A stretch of 64,000 nt of DNA from Cellulomonas persica (GCF_007989825.1 NZ_BJUA01000005.1:62001-126000); one strand, 5' to 3'; shown: positions 35,231 through 44,971, counted from the stretch's first letter. Notes: generated from the sequence alone by a model not told the origin. Translations and numbers: made by a program.

Positions 35231-35263
35231 GGGGGTCGGCCCGTCCCCCGACGGCCGACCCCC
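35231..35263 (+). terminator. Stem-loop after the lipoprotein gene
   Basis: GGGGGTCGGC (35231-35240) pairs with GCCGACCCCC (35254-35263), extendable by one more pair inward, with a 12-base loop. It lies 77 bases after the stop at 35153 and separates the atypical gene pair from the ATP-grasp operon. Confidence 0.7.
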
Positions 35264-35352
35264 GTGGCAGAGAGGATCGCTAATCCGATCGATTCGGTCA
35301 AGTATTTGAGGGACCGGCCCACGATCTGAGACGCGAGCCGTTCGCCCTGGTC

Positions 35353-37905
35353 GTGCGTCAGACTCGGGCTGTGATCGACGTGCTCTCCTCCGCCGGCCCG
35401 AACGGCGCGCGCCCGGGGGGCACGTGGGACTGGCTGCCGGAGCAGGCCGCGACGCCCAGCGAGAGCGACCTCGCGCGGGCCCGCTCCGAGGCGGAGGGGT
35501 TGCTCGCCGACCACGGCGTCACGTACGGGGCCGCGGCGGAGCACGAGCCCTGGCGGCTGGACCCTGCGCCGGTCGTCATCGACGAGGACGAGTGGTCGCG
35601 GCTCGAGGCGGGGATCGCGCAGCGCGCGGAGCTGCTCGACGCGGTGCTGCAGGACCTCTACGGCCCGCGGCGGCTGCTCGCGGACTCGCTGCTGCCGCCC
35701 ACCGCGGCGGTCGCGCACCCCGGGTTCCTCCGGACCGTCGACGGGTTGCGCCTGCCGGGCGGCCGCGAGCTCGTCCTGACCGCGACGGACCTCGCGCGTG
35801 ACGACGACGGCACGTGGCTCGCGCTCGCGGACCGGACCCAGGCGCCCTCGGGGGCCGGGTACGCGATGGAGGGTCGGCGCGTCGTCGCGCAGGTGCTCGA
35901 AGGCGTGTACCGGCAGACGCCGATCCAGCGCCTCGGCCCGTTCTTCCGTGCCCTGCGCCAGACCCTGCACGACGTCGCACCGCCGTCCGCCCCGCAGCCG
36001 CGGATCGCGCTGCTCACGCCCGGGCCGGGCTCGGAGACGGCGTTCGACCAGGCGTACCTCGCCTCGATGCTCGGCCTGCCGCTCGTCGAGGGCTCGGACC
36101 TGGTGGTGCGCGACGGGCGGCTGTGGGTGCGCGGGCTGGGCGGGACGGAGCCGGTCGACGTGCTGCTGCGGCGCGTGGACGCCGCGTGGTGCGACCCGCT
36201 GGACCTGCGCGCGGGCTCGCGCCTCGGCGTGCCCGGCCTCGTGCGGGCGGTGCGCGCGGGGAACCTGTCCGTGGTGAACCCGCTGGGCTCGGGCGTGCTC
36301 GAGAACCCCGCGGTCATCGCCGCGCTGCCACGGCTCGCGCGCACCGTGCTCGACCAGGACCTGCTGCTGCCGTCCGCGCCCACGTGGTGGTGCGGCGAGC
36401 CGTCGTCGGCGTCGTACGTGCTCGAGCACCTGGCCGAGCTCGTGCTGGTCCCGTTGTCACGCGAGGACCACGGCGTGCTCGGCTGGACGCTCGACGCGAC
36501 GCAGCGCGACGAGCTCGCCACGCGGATCAGCGCGGAGCCGTGGCGGTGGGCGGGTCAGGCGCGCGTCGGCGGCGGGGCGCTGCTGGACGTCGCGGGCGAC
36601 GACGGCACCGGGCCCGGTGAGCAGGACCGCTCCGGCTCCGGGGTCGGGGTGCTACGGACGTTCGCGGTGGCGCACCGGGGCGCGTACACGGTCATGGCGG
36701 GTGGGCTCGCGCGGGTCGCCGACGGGCCCGTGGTGTCGTCGCGCACCGGGGCGGTCGCCAAGGACGTGTGGGTGCTCGCGGGGGCGAGCGAGCCGGCGGC
36801 CGAGCCCGCGGACGCCGGCGGCGAGGCGCCCGTCGCGCGTCGCACGGGCGTCGGGATCTCGTCGCGCACCGCGGAGAACCTGTTCTGGCTCGGCCGGTAC
36901 GCCGAGCGGGCCGAGGACCAGGCGCGTGACCTGCGCGTCGTCGTCGACCGGTGGGACGACTTCCACGGGCGCCCGAGGTCCGCGGGGGGACGTGCGCTCG
37001 CCGTGCTCGTCGGCGCGCTCGTCGACCCGGACGCACCCGCGGACGCCGCGCACGCCCCGACGCTGCGCGAGCTCGCGCTCGACCGGTCCCGGCCCGAGTC
37101 GATCGCGGCGTCGATCGCGGGGCTCGGGAACGCGGCCGCGGCGGTGCGCGACCAGCTCTCGACCGACACGTTCGGCCCGCTCGCTCGGATCGACCGCGCA
37201 CTGCGAGCCGAGCGTGCGCGGCAGCGGGTCCCCGAGCAGGGCCTCGACCTGGGCCGCTTCGACGACGCGCGTGCCGCGACCGCCGGGCTGCGGCCCGTGC
37301 TCGACCGCACGCTCGAGGGTCTTCTGGCGGTTGCGGGGATCGTCGCCGAGGGGCTCGTGCGCGATGTCGGCTGGCACCTGCTCGACGCGGGACGCCGCCT
37401 CGAACGCGCGCAGCACGTGGTCGCCGCGCTGCGCCGCACGCTCGTCGACCCGCTCCCGCGCACGGTCGAGGCGCACGTCGTCGACTCGGTCGTCCTCGCG
37501 CACGACTCCGCGATCACCTTCCGCCGCCGCTACCCCGAGGACGCGGGCGTCACCGCGGTGCTCGACCTGCTCCTGCTCGACGACGCCAACCCGCGCTCGC
37601 TCGCGTTCCAGATCGAGCGTCTGCGCCGCGACCTGTCGGGCGTCCCCATGCGCTCGCGCCCGACCGACGAACGCGACCGCCTGCTCGCCCAGCTCGGCGA
37701 CCTCGTCGTCGAGCTCGACCCGGCGGCCGCGAGCGCACGTGACACCGACGGCCGCCGCGTGCGCCTGGCCGAGACGCTCGACTCGATGCACTGGCGCCTG
37801 CTCGCGGTCGCCGACGAGATCGAGAAGGTGCACTTCGCACGGCCCGTCACCGCGCGAGCGCTCGACGACCCGTGGGACGCGGGCGACGAGGAGGTCGCAC
37901 CGTGA
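35353..37905 (+). CDS. Circularly permuted ATP-grasp (type 2) fused to alpha-E domain
   Basis: An 850-residue fusion. Residues about 60-480 are the circularly permuted ATP-grasp type 2 domain (HPGFLRTVDG, LALADRTQAPSGAGYAMEGR, LTPGPGSETAFDQAYLA, SRLGVPGLVRAVRAGN, NPLGSGVLENPAVIA). Residues about 500-835 are the helical alpha-E domain (ISSRTAENLFWLGRYAERAED, DVGWHLLDAGRRLERAQHV, DSAITFRRRYP). Elsewhere these are often two genes. Comparative genomics has predicted that this set, with a transglutaminase, ligates amino acids or peptides to unknown targets; no reaction is established as far as I know. The GTG at 35353 lacks a clear ribosome site; another GTG at 35371 is possible. The stop overlaps the transglutaminase start by 4 bases. 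Confidence 0.88.
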   Translation: MRQTRAVIDVLSSAGPNGARPGGTWDWLPEQAATPSESDLARARSEAEGLLADHGVTYGAAAEHEPWRLDPAPVVIDEDEWSRLEAGIAQRAELLDAVLQDLYGPRRLLADSLLPPTAAVAHPGFLRTVDGLRLPGGRELVLTATDLARDDDGTWLALADRTQAPSGAGYAMEGRRVVAQVLEGVYRQTPIQRLGPFFRALRQTLHDVAPPSAPQPRIALLTPGPGSETAFDQAYLASMLGLPLVEGSDLVVRDGRLWVRGLGGTEPVDVLLRRVDAAWCDPLDLRAGSRLGVPGLVRAVRAGNLSVVNPLGSGVLENPAVIAALPRLARTVLDQDLLLPSAPTWWCGEPSSASYVLEHLAELVLVPLSREDHGVLGWTLDATQRDELATRISAEPWRWAGQARVGGGALLDVAGDDGTGPGEQDRSGSGVGVLRTFAVAHRGAYTVMAGGLARVADGPVVSSRTGAVAKDVWVLAGASEPAAEPADAGGEAPVARRTGVGISSRTAENLFWLGRYAERAEDQARDLRVVVDRWDDFHGRPRSAGGRALAVLVGALVDPDAPADAAHAPTLRELALDRSRPESIAASIAGLGNAAAAVRDQLSTDTFGPLARIDRALRAERARQRVPEQGLDLGRFDDARAATAGLRPVLDRTLEGLLAVAGIVAEGLVRDVGWHLLDAGRRLERAQHVVAALRRTLVDPLPRTVEAHVVDSVVLAHDSAITFRRRYPEDAGVTAVLDLLLLDDANPRSLAFQIERLRRDLSGVPMRSRPTDERDRLLAQLGDLVVELDPAAASARDTDGRRVRLAETLDSMHWRLLAVADEIEKVHFARPVTARALDDPWDAGDEEVAP

Positions 37906-38822
37906 GCCGCACGTACGACCTCGTGCACCGCACGACGTACACGTACCCGCAGGAGGTCACCGACTCCTACGGCCGCACCGTCATGACCCCGCGCGACCTG
38001 CCCGGGCAGACGGTCCTGACCAGCGCCGTCGAGATCGACCCCGCGCCCGCGGACAGCGCCGTGCAGCACGACTACTTCGGCAACCGCACGACCTACTACT
38101 GCGTCACCGAGCCGCACACGCGGCTCGTCGTGACCGCCCGCTCGACCATCGAGATCACGCGCGTCCGGCCGGACCCGGCGAGCCTGCCGACCGTCGCGTG
38201 GGACGAGACCGCGACCTCGGTGCAGACGGGGTCCGCCGCGGCCGCGATGTCGCCCGACGCGCTCGTCGTGCTGCGCGAGATGGTGCTGCCCTCGGCGCAC
38301 GTGACGTTCGTCGACGAGGTGCGGCAGTGGGCGGCGCCGTCGTTCGCCCCCGGGCGGCCGCTCGGGGACGTCGTCGTCGACCTGTGCCACCGGATCCGGC
38401 ACGAGCTCACGTACCGCACCGGGTCGACGACGGTCAGCACGACCCAGCGTCAGCTCCTCGCGCAGCGCACGGGCGTCTGCCAGGACTTCGCGCACTTGAT
38501 GATCGCGGCGCTGCGGCTGCACGGGGTGCCTGCGCGGTACGTCAGCGGGTACCTCGAGACCCTGCCGCCGCCCGGCCGCGAGAAGCTGCGCGGGGCCGAC
38601 GCGTCGCACGCGTGGGTGTCGGTGTGGATCCCCGGCGCGGGATGGGTGGACGCGGACCCGACGAACGACCAGCTCGTCGACGACCGCTACGTGGTGCTCG
38701 GCTGGGGGCGCGACTACCACGACGTGCCGCCGCTGCGGGGCGTGATCTTCACCGAGGGCAGCGGTTCGAAGCTCTCCGTCCAGGTCGACCTGGTCCCGTC
38801 CGGCTCACCCGCGTTCGCCTGA
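37902..38822 (+). CDS. Transglutaminase-like cysteine protease of the ATP-grasp/alpha-E system
   Basis: A 306-residue protein with the bacterial transglutaminase N-terminal beta domain (YDLVHRTTYTYPQEV, about 3-85) and the catalytic core. The triad is visible: Cys193 in TGVCQDFAHL, His236 in SHAWVSVW and Asp252 in VDADPTND. This is the standard partner of the permuted ATP-grasp and alpha-E proteins. It may cut or transfer the peptide made by the ligase. Its GTG overlaps the preceding stop by 4 bases. The proteasome-like Anbu gene that accompanies the set in many proteobacteria is not here. Confidence 0.9.
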   Translation: MSRTYDLVHRTTYTYPQEVTDSYGRTVMTPRDLPGQTVLTSAVEIDPAPADSAVQHDYFGNRTTYYCVTEPHTRLVVTARSTIEITRVRPDPASLPTVAWDETATSVQTGSAAAAMSPDALVVLREMVLPSAHVTFVDEVRQWAAPSFAPGRPLGDVVVDLCHRIRHELTYRTGSTTVSTTQRQLLAQRTGVCQDFAHLMIAALRLHGVPARYVSGYLETLPPPGREKLRGADASHAWVSVWIPGAGWVDADPTNDQLVDDRYVVLGWGRDYHDVPPLRGVIFTEGSGSKLSVQVDLVPSGSPAFA

Positions 38823-38839
38823 ACCAGGGTGCGACCCCA

Positions 38840-38857
38840 GCCCCCCAAGCCGGGGGC
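38840..38857. terminator. Stem-loop between convergent genes
   Basis: GCCCCC (38840-38845) and GGGGGC (38852-38857) form a hairpin with a 6-base loop, enclosed by a second pair of arms ACCAGG (38823-38828) and CCTGGT (38870-38875). It lies between the transglutaminase gene and the convergent 38875 gene and can end transcription from both sides. Confidence 0.65.
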
Positions 38858-38874
38858 GGCACGGCCGCGCCTGG

Positions 38875-39750
38875 TCAGCGCGGCGGGACGGCCCGGCGGG
38901 TGAGCTCGGACGGCTCGACGACGAAGCCGCCCTCGTCGACGACCGTCCCGCCCGCCGTACGCCACAACGCCGCGGCGACCCGGGCGATCGTCGGCGCGAC
39001 GCGCTGGCGGGCGATCGCCGACAGCGGTGACTCCGGGTCCTCGCCGTCCGGCGGGTGCCAGCGCACGCGGTACGCCCAGGGCCCGTACTCGCGCCAGTCG
39101 AGCGTCGTGAGCACCGCGGGCACCTCCTCACCGCGCGACGAGCGCAGCGTGACCGCACCGTCGTACTCGAACTGCGCGGTCACGGCGCACAGCGGCGGAC
39201 CGTCGATCCCGGGCGGTGTCGGGAGCTCGGTCGGGGAGACGCGCGCGCCGATCATCGCGGGCCGCACGAGCGGCAGGACGTCGGCCGGCGCCAGGGGCAC
39301 AGGCGACCAGAGCGTGAGGCCGGGCGCGGCCTGCGGGTCCGGGACGACGACCTGCGTGCGCGTCGCCGGGACGAGCAGCCCACGCGCGTGCCGCGCCGCC
39401 GCGACGCACCAGGCGGTGAGCTGCGGCGAGGCGTCCCCGTCGATCGCGTACAGGTCGAGCCCGCCGTCGCCGCGCAGACCGGCGGCGCGGACCTCGTCGG
39501 CGGTCAGGGGGTGCGGGCCGACGACCGCGGCGTCGGCGACCGGGAGTCGCCCCGGTGCCGTCGCGGCGGTCTCCACCGCCAGGCCCCGGAACCTGGCTCC
39601 GGTCATGGGGCGCGCGACCGAGGCCGCGACGGGCTCTCGTTCCCAGGCGGCGTCCGGGAACCAGGCACGCACGAGCGTGAGCAGGTCCGTCCCTGCCGGG
39701 AGAGCGAGCACGTGCCTGCCGTCGAGAGCGGCGGGGAGCGTGGCGTCCAT
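38875..39750 (-). CDS. Uncharacterised protein, paralogue of the 19950 gene
   Basis: A 291-residue soluble protein with no recognised domain. It begins MDATLPAALDGRHVLALPAG, matching the N-terminus of the 19950 protein (HLLALPDG), and ends with the same block: YRVRW, R-x-x-P-x-I-x-x-VAAALW, GGTVVDEGGFVVEPSEL. The middle differs and is about 90 residues shorter. The ATG at 39750 is preferred to one at 39840 because it aligns with the paralogue and because TACCGT lies 6 bases before it. It converges on the transglutaminase gene; a functional link to it is not shown. Confidence 0.68.
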   Translation of the reverse strand: MDATLPAALDGRHVLALPAGTDLLTLVRAWFPDAAWEREPVAASVARPMTGARFRGLAVETAATAPGRLPVADAAVVGPHPLTADEVRAAGLRGDGGLDLYAIDGDASPQLTAWCVAAARHARGLLVPATRTQVVVPDPQAAPGLTLWSPVPLAPADVLPLVRPAMIGARVSPTELPTPPGIDGPPLCAVTAQFEYDGAVTLRSSRGEEVPAVLTTLDWREYGPWAYRVRWHPPDGEDPESPLSAIARQRVAPTIARVAAALWRTAGGTVVDEGGFVVEPSELTRRAVPPR

Positions 39751-39756
39751 GGCCGC

Positions 39757-39762
39757 ACGGTA
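39757..39762 (-). promoter_or_regulatory. -10 hexamer TACCGT, leaderless start
   Basis: On the minus strand TACCGT is followed by 6 bases and the ATG at 39750. It has the same hexamer and spacing as dcd. Confidence 0.4.
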
Positions 39763-39888
39763 GGGCCAGGATGCTGCCGGGATGTTTCGGTTTGCCGCCC
39801 TCTGTGGGTCTTGCGTCACGTGGTGCGCATGTGAATCCATTCACCTGCCGCTCCCGCCCGCCCCGCCGTCCACGGGTCGTGGGCGTCC

Positions 39889-39975
39889 GTCCACCGGTCT
39901 GCTCGCGGTTGTCCACAGGGCCGCGCGCACAGATACCCACGGGTGTGCAGAACCCTGTGGATGACCGGTGGACAG
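39889..39975. other. Nested inverted repeats with three DnaA-box-like sites
   Basis: TTGTCCACA (39909-39917) is a perfect actinobacterial DnaA box. On the minus strand TCATCCACA (39956-39964) and CTGTCCACC (39967-39975) each differ from the box consensus by one base. The same bases form two nested inverted repeats: GTCCACCGGT (39889-39898) with ACCGGTGGAC (39964-39973), and TCCACAGGG (39912-39920) with CCCTGTGGA (39953-39961). It could be a DnaA-binding cluster or a large transcriptional hairpin after the 39991 gene. Confidence 0.5.
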
Positions 39976-39990
39976 GGCGGACGACGCGCG

Positions 39991-40527
39991 TCAGGCGTGC
40001 ACGTCGTGCAGGTGGTGCACGACGTCGTGCAGGAAGTACTGCCCGAGCGTGCGGACGGTGAAGAACGAGCCGTTCGAGCGGCGGCCGGTGCGCTCCCACT
40101 CGTCGTCGCCGACGGCCTCGAACGCGGCCGCGGTGGCCTCCCCGGACGCGACCAGCTCCTCGGCGACGACCGCCGGGTCCTGCAGGTCGTACCGGTCCGC
40201 GAGCGCCGTCGCGTCCTGGTCCCAGTTCTCGAACAGCGGGTCCTCGTGGGCGAGCATGAGCTCGAGCCGGCCGCCGAAGATGCGGAACACGTCGCGCACG
40301 TGCGCGGAGTACTCCAGCGTGGACCACACGGTCGGCTCGGGGCGCACGCGCACGTCGTCGCGGTGCAGCGCCGAGACGTACCGCGGCAGCAGGTCGCGCA
40401 CGGTCGCGCCGATCTGCCGGGGGTCGACGTCGGCGGCGGTGAACCCGCACTCGCCGCACCGCTCGTGCAGGACCCAGGTCCAGTCCTTGTCGTCGGGAAC
40501 GATCGGGTCGGACGTGTCGGTCGCCAT
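39991..40527 (-). CDS. DinB-like (mycothiol S-transferase type fold) protein
   Basis: A 178-residue four-helix protein of the DinB/maleylpyruvate isomerase superfamily. It begins KDWTWVLHERCGECGF and has W-S-x-L-E-Y-x-x-H-V-R-D, an N-terminal metal His, and the C-terminal pair in LHDVVHHLHDV, giving three His ligands for a divalent metal. Actinobacterial members use mycothiol or act in thiol transfer, but this one is not assigned a substrate. ATG at 40527 is preceded by TAGCGT and 6 bases, so the start is well supported. Single gene. Confidence 0.8.
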   Translation of the reverse strand: MATDTSDPIVPDDKDWTWVLHERCGECGFTAADVDPRQIGATVRDLLPRYVSALHRDDVRVRPEPTVWSTLEYSAHVRDVFRIFGGRLELMLAHEDPLFENWDQDATALADRYDLQDPAVVAEELVASGEATAAAFEAVGDDEWERTGRRSNGSFFTVRTLGQYFLHDVVHHLHDVHA

Positions 40528-40533
40528 GCCCGC

Positions 40534-40539
40534 ACGCTA
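40534..40539 (-). promoter_or_regulatory. -10 hexamer TAGCGT, leaderless start
   Basis: On the minus strand TAGCGT is followed by 6 bases and the ATG at 40527, without a ribosome site. Confidence 0.4.
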
Positions 40540-40601
40540 GCAACGAGACGTGTCACCGCGGTGACGAACCGGACATCGCGTTCGTCGGACGAGCAGTCGC
40601 G

Positions 40602-41009
40602 TCACAGGACGCCCGCGGACTGCAGCTCGCGGAACTCGTCGTCGGTGAGCACGCGCGAGCGGATGAGGAACCGCACGCCCTCGGGGGCCTCGAGCGAGAA
40701 CCCCGCACCGCGCCCCGGGACCACGTCGATCGTCAGGTGCGTGTGCTTCCAGTACTCGTACTGCGCCTTCGTCATCCAGACCGGGACGACGACCGGGCCG
40801 CTCTCGCCGTCGCCGACGTCCAGGTCCCCGAGGTGCTCGTCGACGTCCCCGGTGAGGAACTCGCCCGCGGGGTAGCACATGGGCGACGAGCCGTCGCAGC
40901 AGCCCCCGGACTGGTGGAACATCAGCTCGCCGTGCTGCGCGCGCAGGGTGCGCAGCAGCTGCGCGGCCGCGGGAGTGACCGCGACGCGCTCGACCTGGGT
41001 GGTGGCCAT
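40602..41009 (-). CDS. DUF779 protein associated with aldehyde dehydrogenase
   Basis: A 135-residue protein with the DUF779 hallmarks: VTPAAAQLLRTLRAQHG, FHQSGGCCDGSSPMCYP (three Cys, possibly a metal or redox site) and YEYWKHTHLTIDVVPGRGAGFSLE. DUF779 genes are nearly always next to an ExaC-type aldehyde dehydrogenase, and here it lies 123 bases after one on the same strand. Its role is unknown; it may help that enzyme. The ATG at 41009 follows GAAGGAGG, a strong ribosome site. Confidence 0.9.
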   Translation of the reverse strand: MATTQVERVAVTPAAAQLLRTLRAQHGELMFHQSGGCCDGSSPMCYPAGEFLTGDVDEHLGDLDVGDGESGPVVVPVWMTKAQYEYWKHTHLTIDVVPGRGAGFSLEAPEGVRFLIRSRVLTDDEFRELQSAGVL

Positions 41010-41132
41010 GGGCAGGCCTCCTTCCTCGTCGTCGTCCTGCCAGCATGCGCCGCGGGACCGCGCGCCGCCCGACGAGGCAGGGGCGCGCGGTCCGCGGCGG
41101 TCAGGTCACGTGCCGGTCAGAAGCCGTGCCGG

Positions 41133-42656
<1,524 letters not shown>

Positions 42657-42782
42657 GCGGCCGCTCCCTCCGGGGTGCGCGGGCGCCGGCGGGGGCCGTG
42701 GCGCCCGGGCGCGGCGTCGTTGCCGCGCTTCGTCCCGACGCTAAGCACCCGAGGTTGCATCACCGTTGCAGCGCCGTGATGG

Positions 42783-42861
42783 GTCGTCAGGCGCGCGCTG
42801 GGTCGTCAGGCGCGCGGTGGGTCGTCAGGTCGTGCTGACGACCCACATGCGGTCTGACGAC
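42783..42861. repeat. Inverted word array GTCGTCAG / CTGACGAC (19-bp step), three forward copies
   Basis: GTCGTCAG at 42783, 42802 and 42821 (step 19), then after 14 bp the inverse CTGACGAC at 42835 and 42854 (step 19). The filler after the word is CGCGCTGG-like, as in the locus at 19867. The central part forms a perfect 12-bp stem, GTGGGTCGTCAG with CTGACGACCCAC, and a 6-base loop. It lies between the aldehyde dehydrogenase start and the end of nfo. Confidence 0.85.
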
Positions 42862-42877
42862 CTGCCTGCGCCCGCTG

Positions 42878-43639
42878 TCAGCCTGCGAGCGCCGCCCGCA
42901 GGAAGGCGATGTCGTCGGCCTGGCCCTCGGCCGGGGTCTCGACGATCGCGTCGCAGCCCGCCTCGCGGACCACGTGCGCGATGAGCTCGGGCGGAATGGT
43001 GCCGTGCGCGAAGTTCGCGTGGCGGTCCCGGTTGGAGCCTGCCTCGTCGCGCGAGCTGTTCGCGTGGACCAGGTCGATCCGGCCGGTGATCGCGGTGATC
43101 TGCTCGACCACGGTCTCCAGGTCGAGGCCCGACGCCCACGCGTGGCACGTGTCGAGGCAGAAGCCGACGTCGTACTGGCCGATCGCGTCCCAGAGCTGCG
43201 CGATGCGGTCGAGCGTGCGCGCGCACGCATTCTCGCCGCCCGCGGTGTTCTCGACGAGCACGCGCACGGGGTACGTCGCGCGCTCGAACGTCTTGCGCCA
43301 GTTGTCGACGCCCACCGCGATGTCGTCGCCCGCGCCCACGTGCCCGCCGTGCACGATCAGCCCGCGCGCGCCGAGCGTCGCGGCCGCGGCGCTGTGCTGG
43401 GCGATCATGGTGCGGCTCGGGATGCGGATGCGGTTGTTGGTCGACGCGACGTTGACCAGGTACGGCGCGTGCACGTAGACCCCGAGGCCGCTCGCGACGA
43501 TCGCGTCGGCGTCCGGGCGCGGCTCGGGCTTCTTCCAGCCCTGCGGGTCGGCGAGGAACACCTGCACCGCCTGCGCACCGGTCTCGGCGGCGGCCGCCAC
43601 CGGGTCGTCGCCACGCGTGTGAGCACCGATCAGCACCAC
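42878..43639 (-). CDS. nfo: Endonuclease IV (AP endonuclease)
   Basis: A 253-residue TIM-barrel repair enzyme that cuts DNA at abasic sites. The zinc ligands are visible: His in VYVHAPYLVN, His in LIVHGGHVGAG, Glu in VLVENTAGGEN, Asp and His in FCLDTCHAW, His in LVHANSSRDEAGSNRDRHAN with the Asp/His pair, and Glu in IVETPAEG. Slightly shorter than the 280-residue E. coli protein, as usual for actinobacteria. GTG at 43639 follows GACGAGGG; a second GTG is next to it. The upstream 100 bases are a Gly/Glu/Asp-codon-like GACGAG tandem run with no other feature. Its place within the aldehyde cluster looks incidental. Confidence 0.9.
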   Translation of the reverse strand: MVLIGAHTRGDDPVAAAAETGAQAVQVFLADPQGWKKPEPRPDADAIVASGLGVYVHAPYLVNVASTNNRIRIPSRTMIAQHSAAAATLGARGLIVHGGHVGAGDDIAVGVDNWRKTFERATYPVRVLVENTAGGENACARTLDRIAQLWDAIGQYDVGFCLDTCHAWASGLDLETVVEQITAITGRIDLVHANSSRDEAGSNRDRHANFAHGTIPPELIAHVVREAGCDAIVETPAEGQADDIAFLRAALAG

Positions 43640-43744
43640 GTCGTCACCCTCGTCCTCGTCGTCCTCGTCGTCCTGCGTCTGGCCGTGACCTGACCTGCGT
43701 GACGCTAGACGCCACGTGCGACAGGCGCCCGCGCTGTCCGCGGC

Positions 43745-44971
43745 TCAGCGCGGGCCGAGCGCGTGCTCGAGGCGGCGGAGCTGGGCGAAGGCGCGCAGCT
43801 GCGTGGCCGAGCCGGGGGCGCTCGTCGCTGCGAGCGCACGCCACGCGGCGTAGTCGTCGGCACCCTCGTCGGACGCGGCCCACCGCACGATCACGCGCGG
43901 GTCGCGGGACGCGAGGACGGCCGCGCGCACCTCGTCGGACACCGCGGCCCGCACGCGCTCGACCCCCGGCGACGACGAGCGGGGCAGCACGGGACCGGTG
44001 TACGAGCCGACGGCCTGCGCGACGTCCCCGAGCGCGAGCGCCTCACGGACCGCGTCGACGTCGGTCCGCACCGCGCGCGTCAGCCGGTAGGGGCGCGACT
44101 CGCTCAGCAGCGGCCCGACGACGCGGCGCAGGCGCGAGACCTCCGCGCGCACGGTGACGCCCGACAGCTCGGAGTCGCTCAGCAGCACCGCGACCTCGTC
44201 GGCGGTCAGTCCCGCGGGGTGCTCGGCGAGCAGCAGCAGGATCTCGGCGTGCCGGCCGGAGAGCCGGTGCGCGGTGCCGTCGAGCACGAGCGTGCCGCCC
44301 TGGCTGCCGAGCACGCGCAGGGTCGGCGCGGGCGGTCCGGCGGGCGTGCTCGTCGTGATGCGCCCGACCGTCGCCTCGACGGCCGTCGCGGTCGCGCGGA
44401 CGAGCTGCATCGCGAGCCCGGACCCGACGACGGCTCCACCCGTGATGTCGAGGACGCCCAGCACGCGGCCGTGCGCGTCGTGCACGGGTGCCGCCGCGCA
44501 GCTGAACGCGTGCACGGGCCGCGCCCAGTGCTCGGTGCCGATCACCTGCACCTCGCGGTTGGTCGCCAGCGCGGTCCCGGGCGCGTTGGTGCCCGCGCAG
44601 TCCTCGCTCCACACGGCCCCCTCGACGAACCCGACGCCGCCGACGGCTCGTCGGACCTGCGCGTTGCCCTCGACCCACAGCAGGCGGCCGGACGCGTCCG
44701 TCATCGCGGCCACCCACTGGGGGTCCGTGTCGAGCAGCAGGCGGCGCACCACGGGCAGCGCGTCGGTCAGGGGTGTGGCGCGGCGCAGGTCGGCGAGGTC
44801 GTTGGCGGAGACGTCGATGCGCGGCGCGGGGTGCTCGGGGTCGACGCCGCTGCGGCGGCTGCGCCTCCAGGACTCCGCGACCAGGCGGCGCACGGAACCG
44901 GCGAGGCGGCCGGTGCTGACGAACGTGTCCTGCGCGGCGCGGACGTCGGCGGGCTCGGTCGTCGTCGACAC
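43745..44971 (-). CDS. GAF-domain transcriptional regulator of the aldehyde dehydrogenase unit
   Basis: A 408-residue regulator. An AcoR-like N-terminus (VRRLVAESWRRSRRSGVDPE) leads into a GAF domain (about 65-205: VEGAVWSEDCAGTNAPGTAL, HAFSCAAAPVHDAHGRVLGVLDITG), as in sigma-54 activators of acetoin or aldehyde genes. Instead of an AAA+ domain it has a winged-helix-like segment (about 225-310: LSGRHAEILLLLAEHPAGLTADEVAVLL, VTVRAEVSRLRRVVG). Such proteins regularly neighbour ExaC and DUF779 genes in actinobacteria. It probably senses the substrate or product and controls that unit. GTG at 44971 has GGGAGG 8 bases upstream. Confidence 0.85.
   Translation of the reverse strand: MSTTTEPADVRAAQDTFVSTGRLAGSVRRLVAESWRRSRRSGVDPEHPAPRIDVSANDLADLRRATPLTDALPVVRRLLLDTDPQWVAAMTDASGRLLWVEGNAQVRRAVGGVGFVEGAVWSEDCAGTNAPGTALATNREVQVIGTEHWARPVHAFSCAAAPVHDAHGRVLGVLDITGGAVVGSGLAMQLVRATATAVEATVGRITTSTPAGPPAPTLRVLGSQGGTLVLDGTAHRLSGRHAEILLLLAEHPAGLTADEVAVLLSDSELSGVTVRAEVSRLRRVVGPLLSESRPYRLTRAVRTDVDAVREALALGDVAQAVGSYTGPVLPRSSSPGVERVRAAVSDEVRAAVLASRDPRVIVRWAASDEGADDYAAWRALAATSAPGSATQLRAFAQLRRLEHALGPR

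Noticed and set aside
32593..35350. tRNA-targeted integrative element
   Set aside because: No integrase and no direct repeat of the tRNA 3' end downstream; only composition and position are suggestive.
39889..39975. Chromosomal origin
   Set aside because: Only three boxes, no AT-rich unwinding region and none of dnaA, dnaN, recF or parAB nearby.
43640..43740. N-terminal extension of endonuclease IV through the GACGAG tandem run
   Set aside because: The in-frame translation is only Asp/Glu repeats, and the GACGAGGG next to the GTG serves better as ribosome site.
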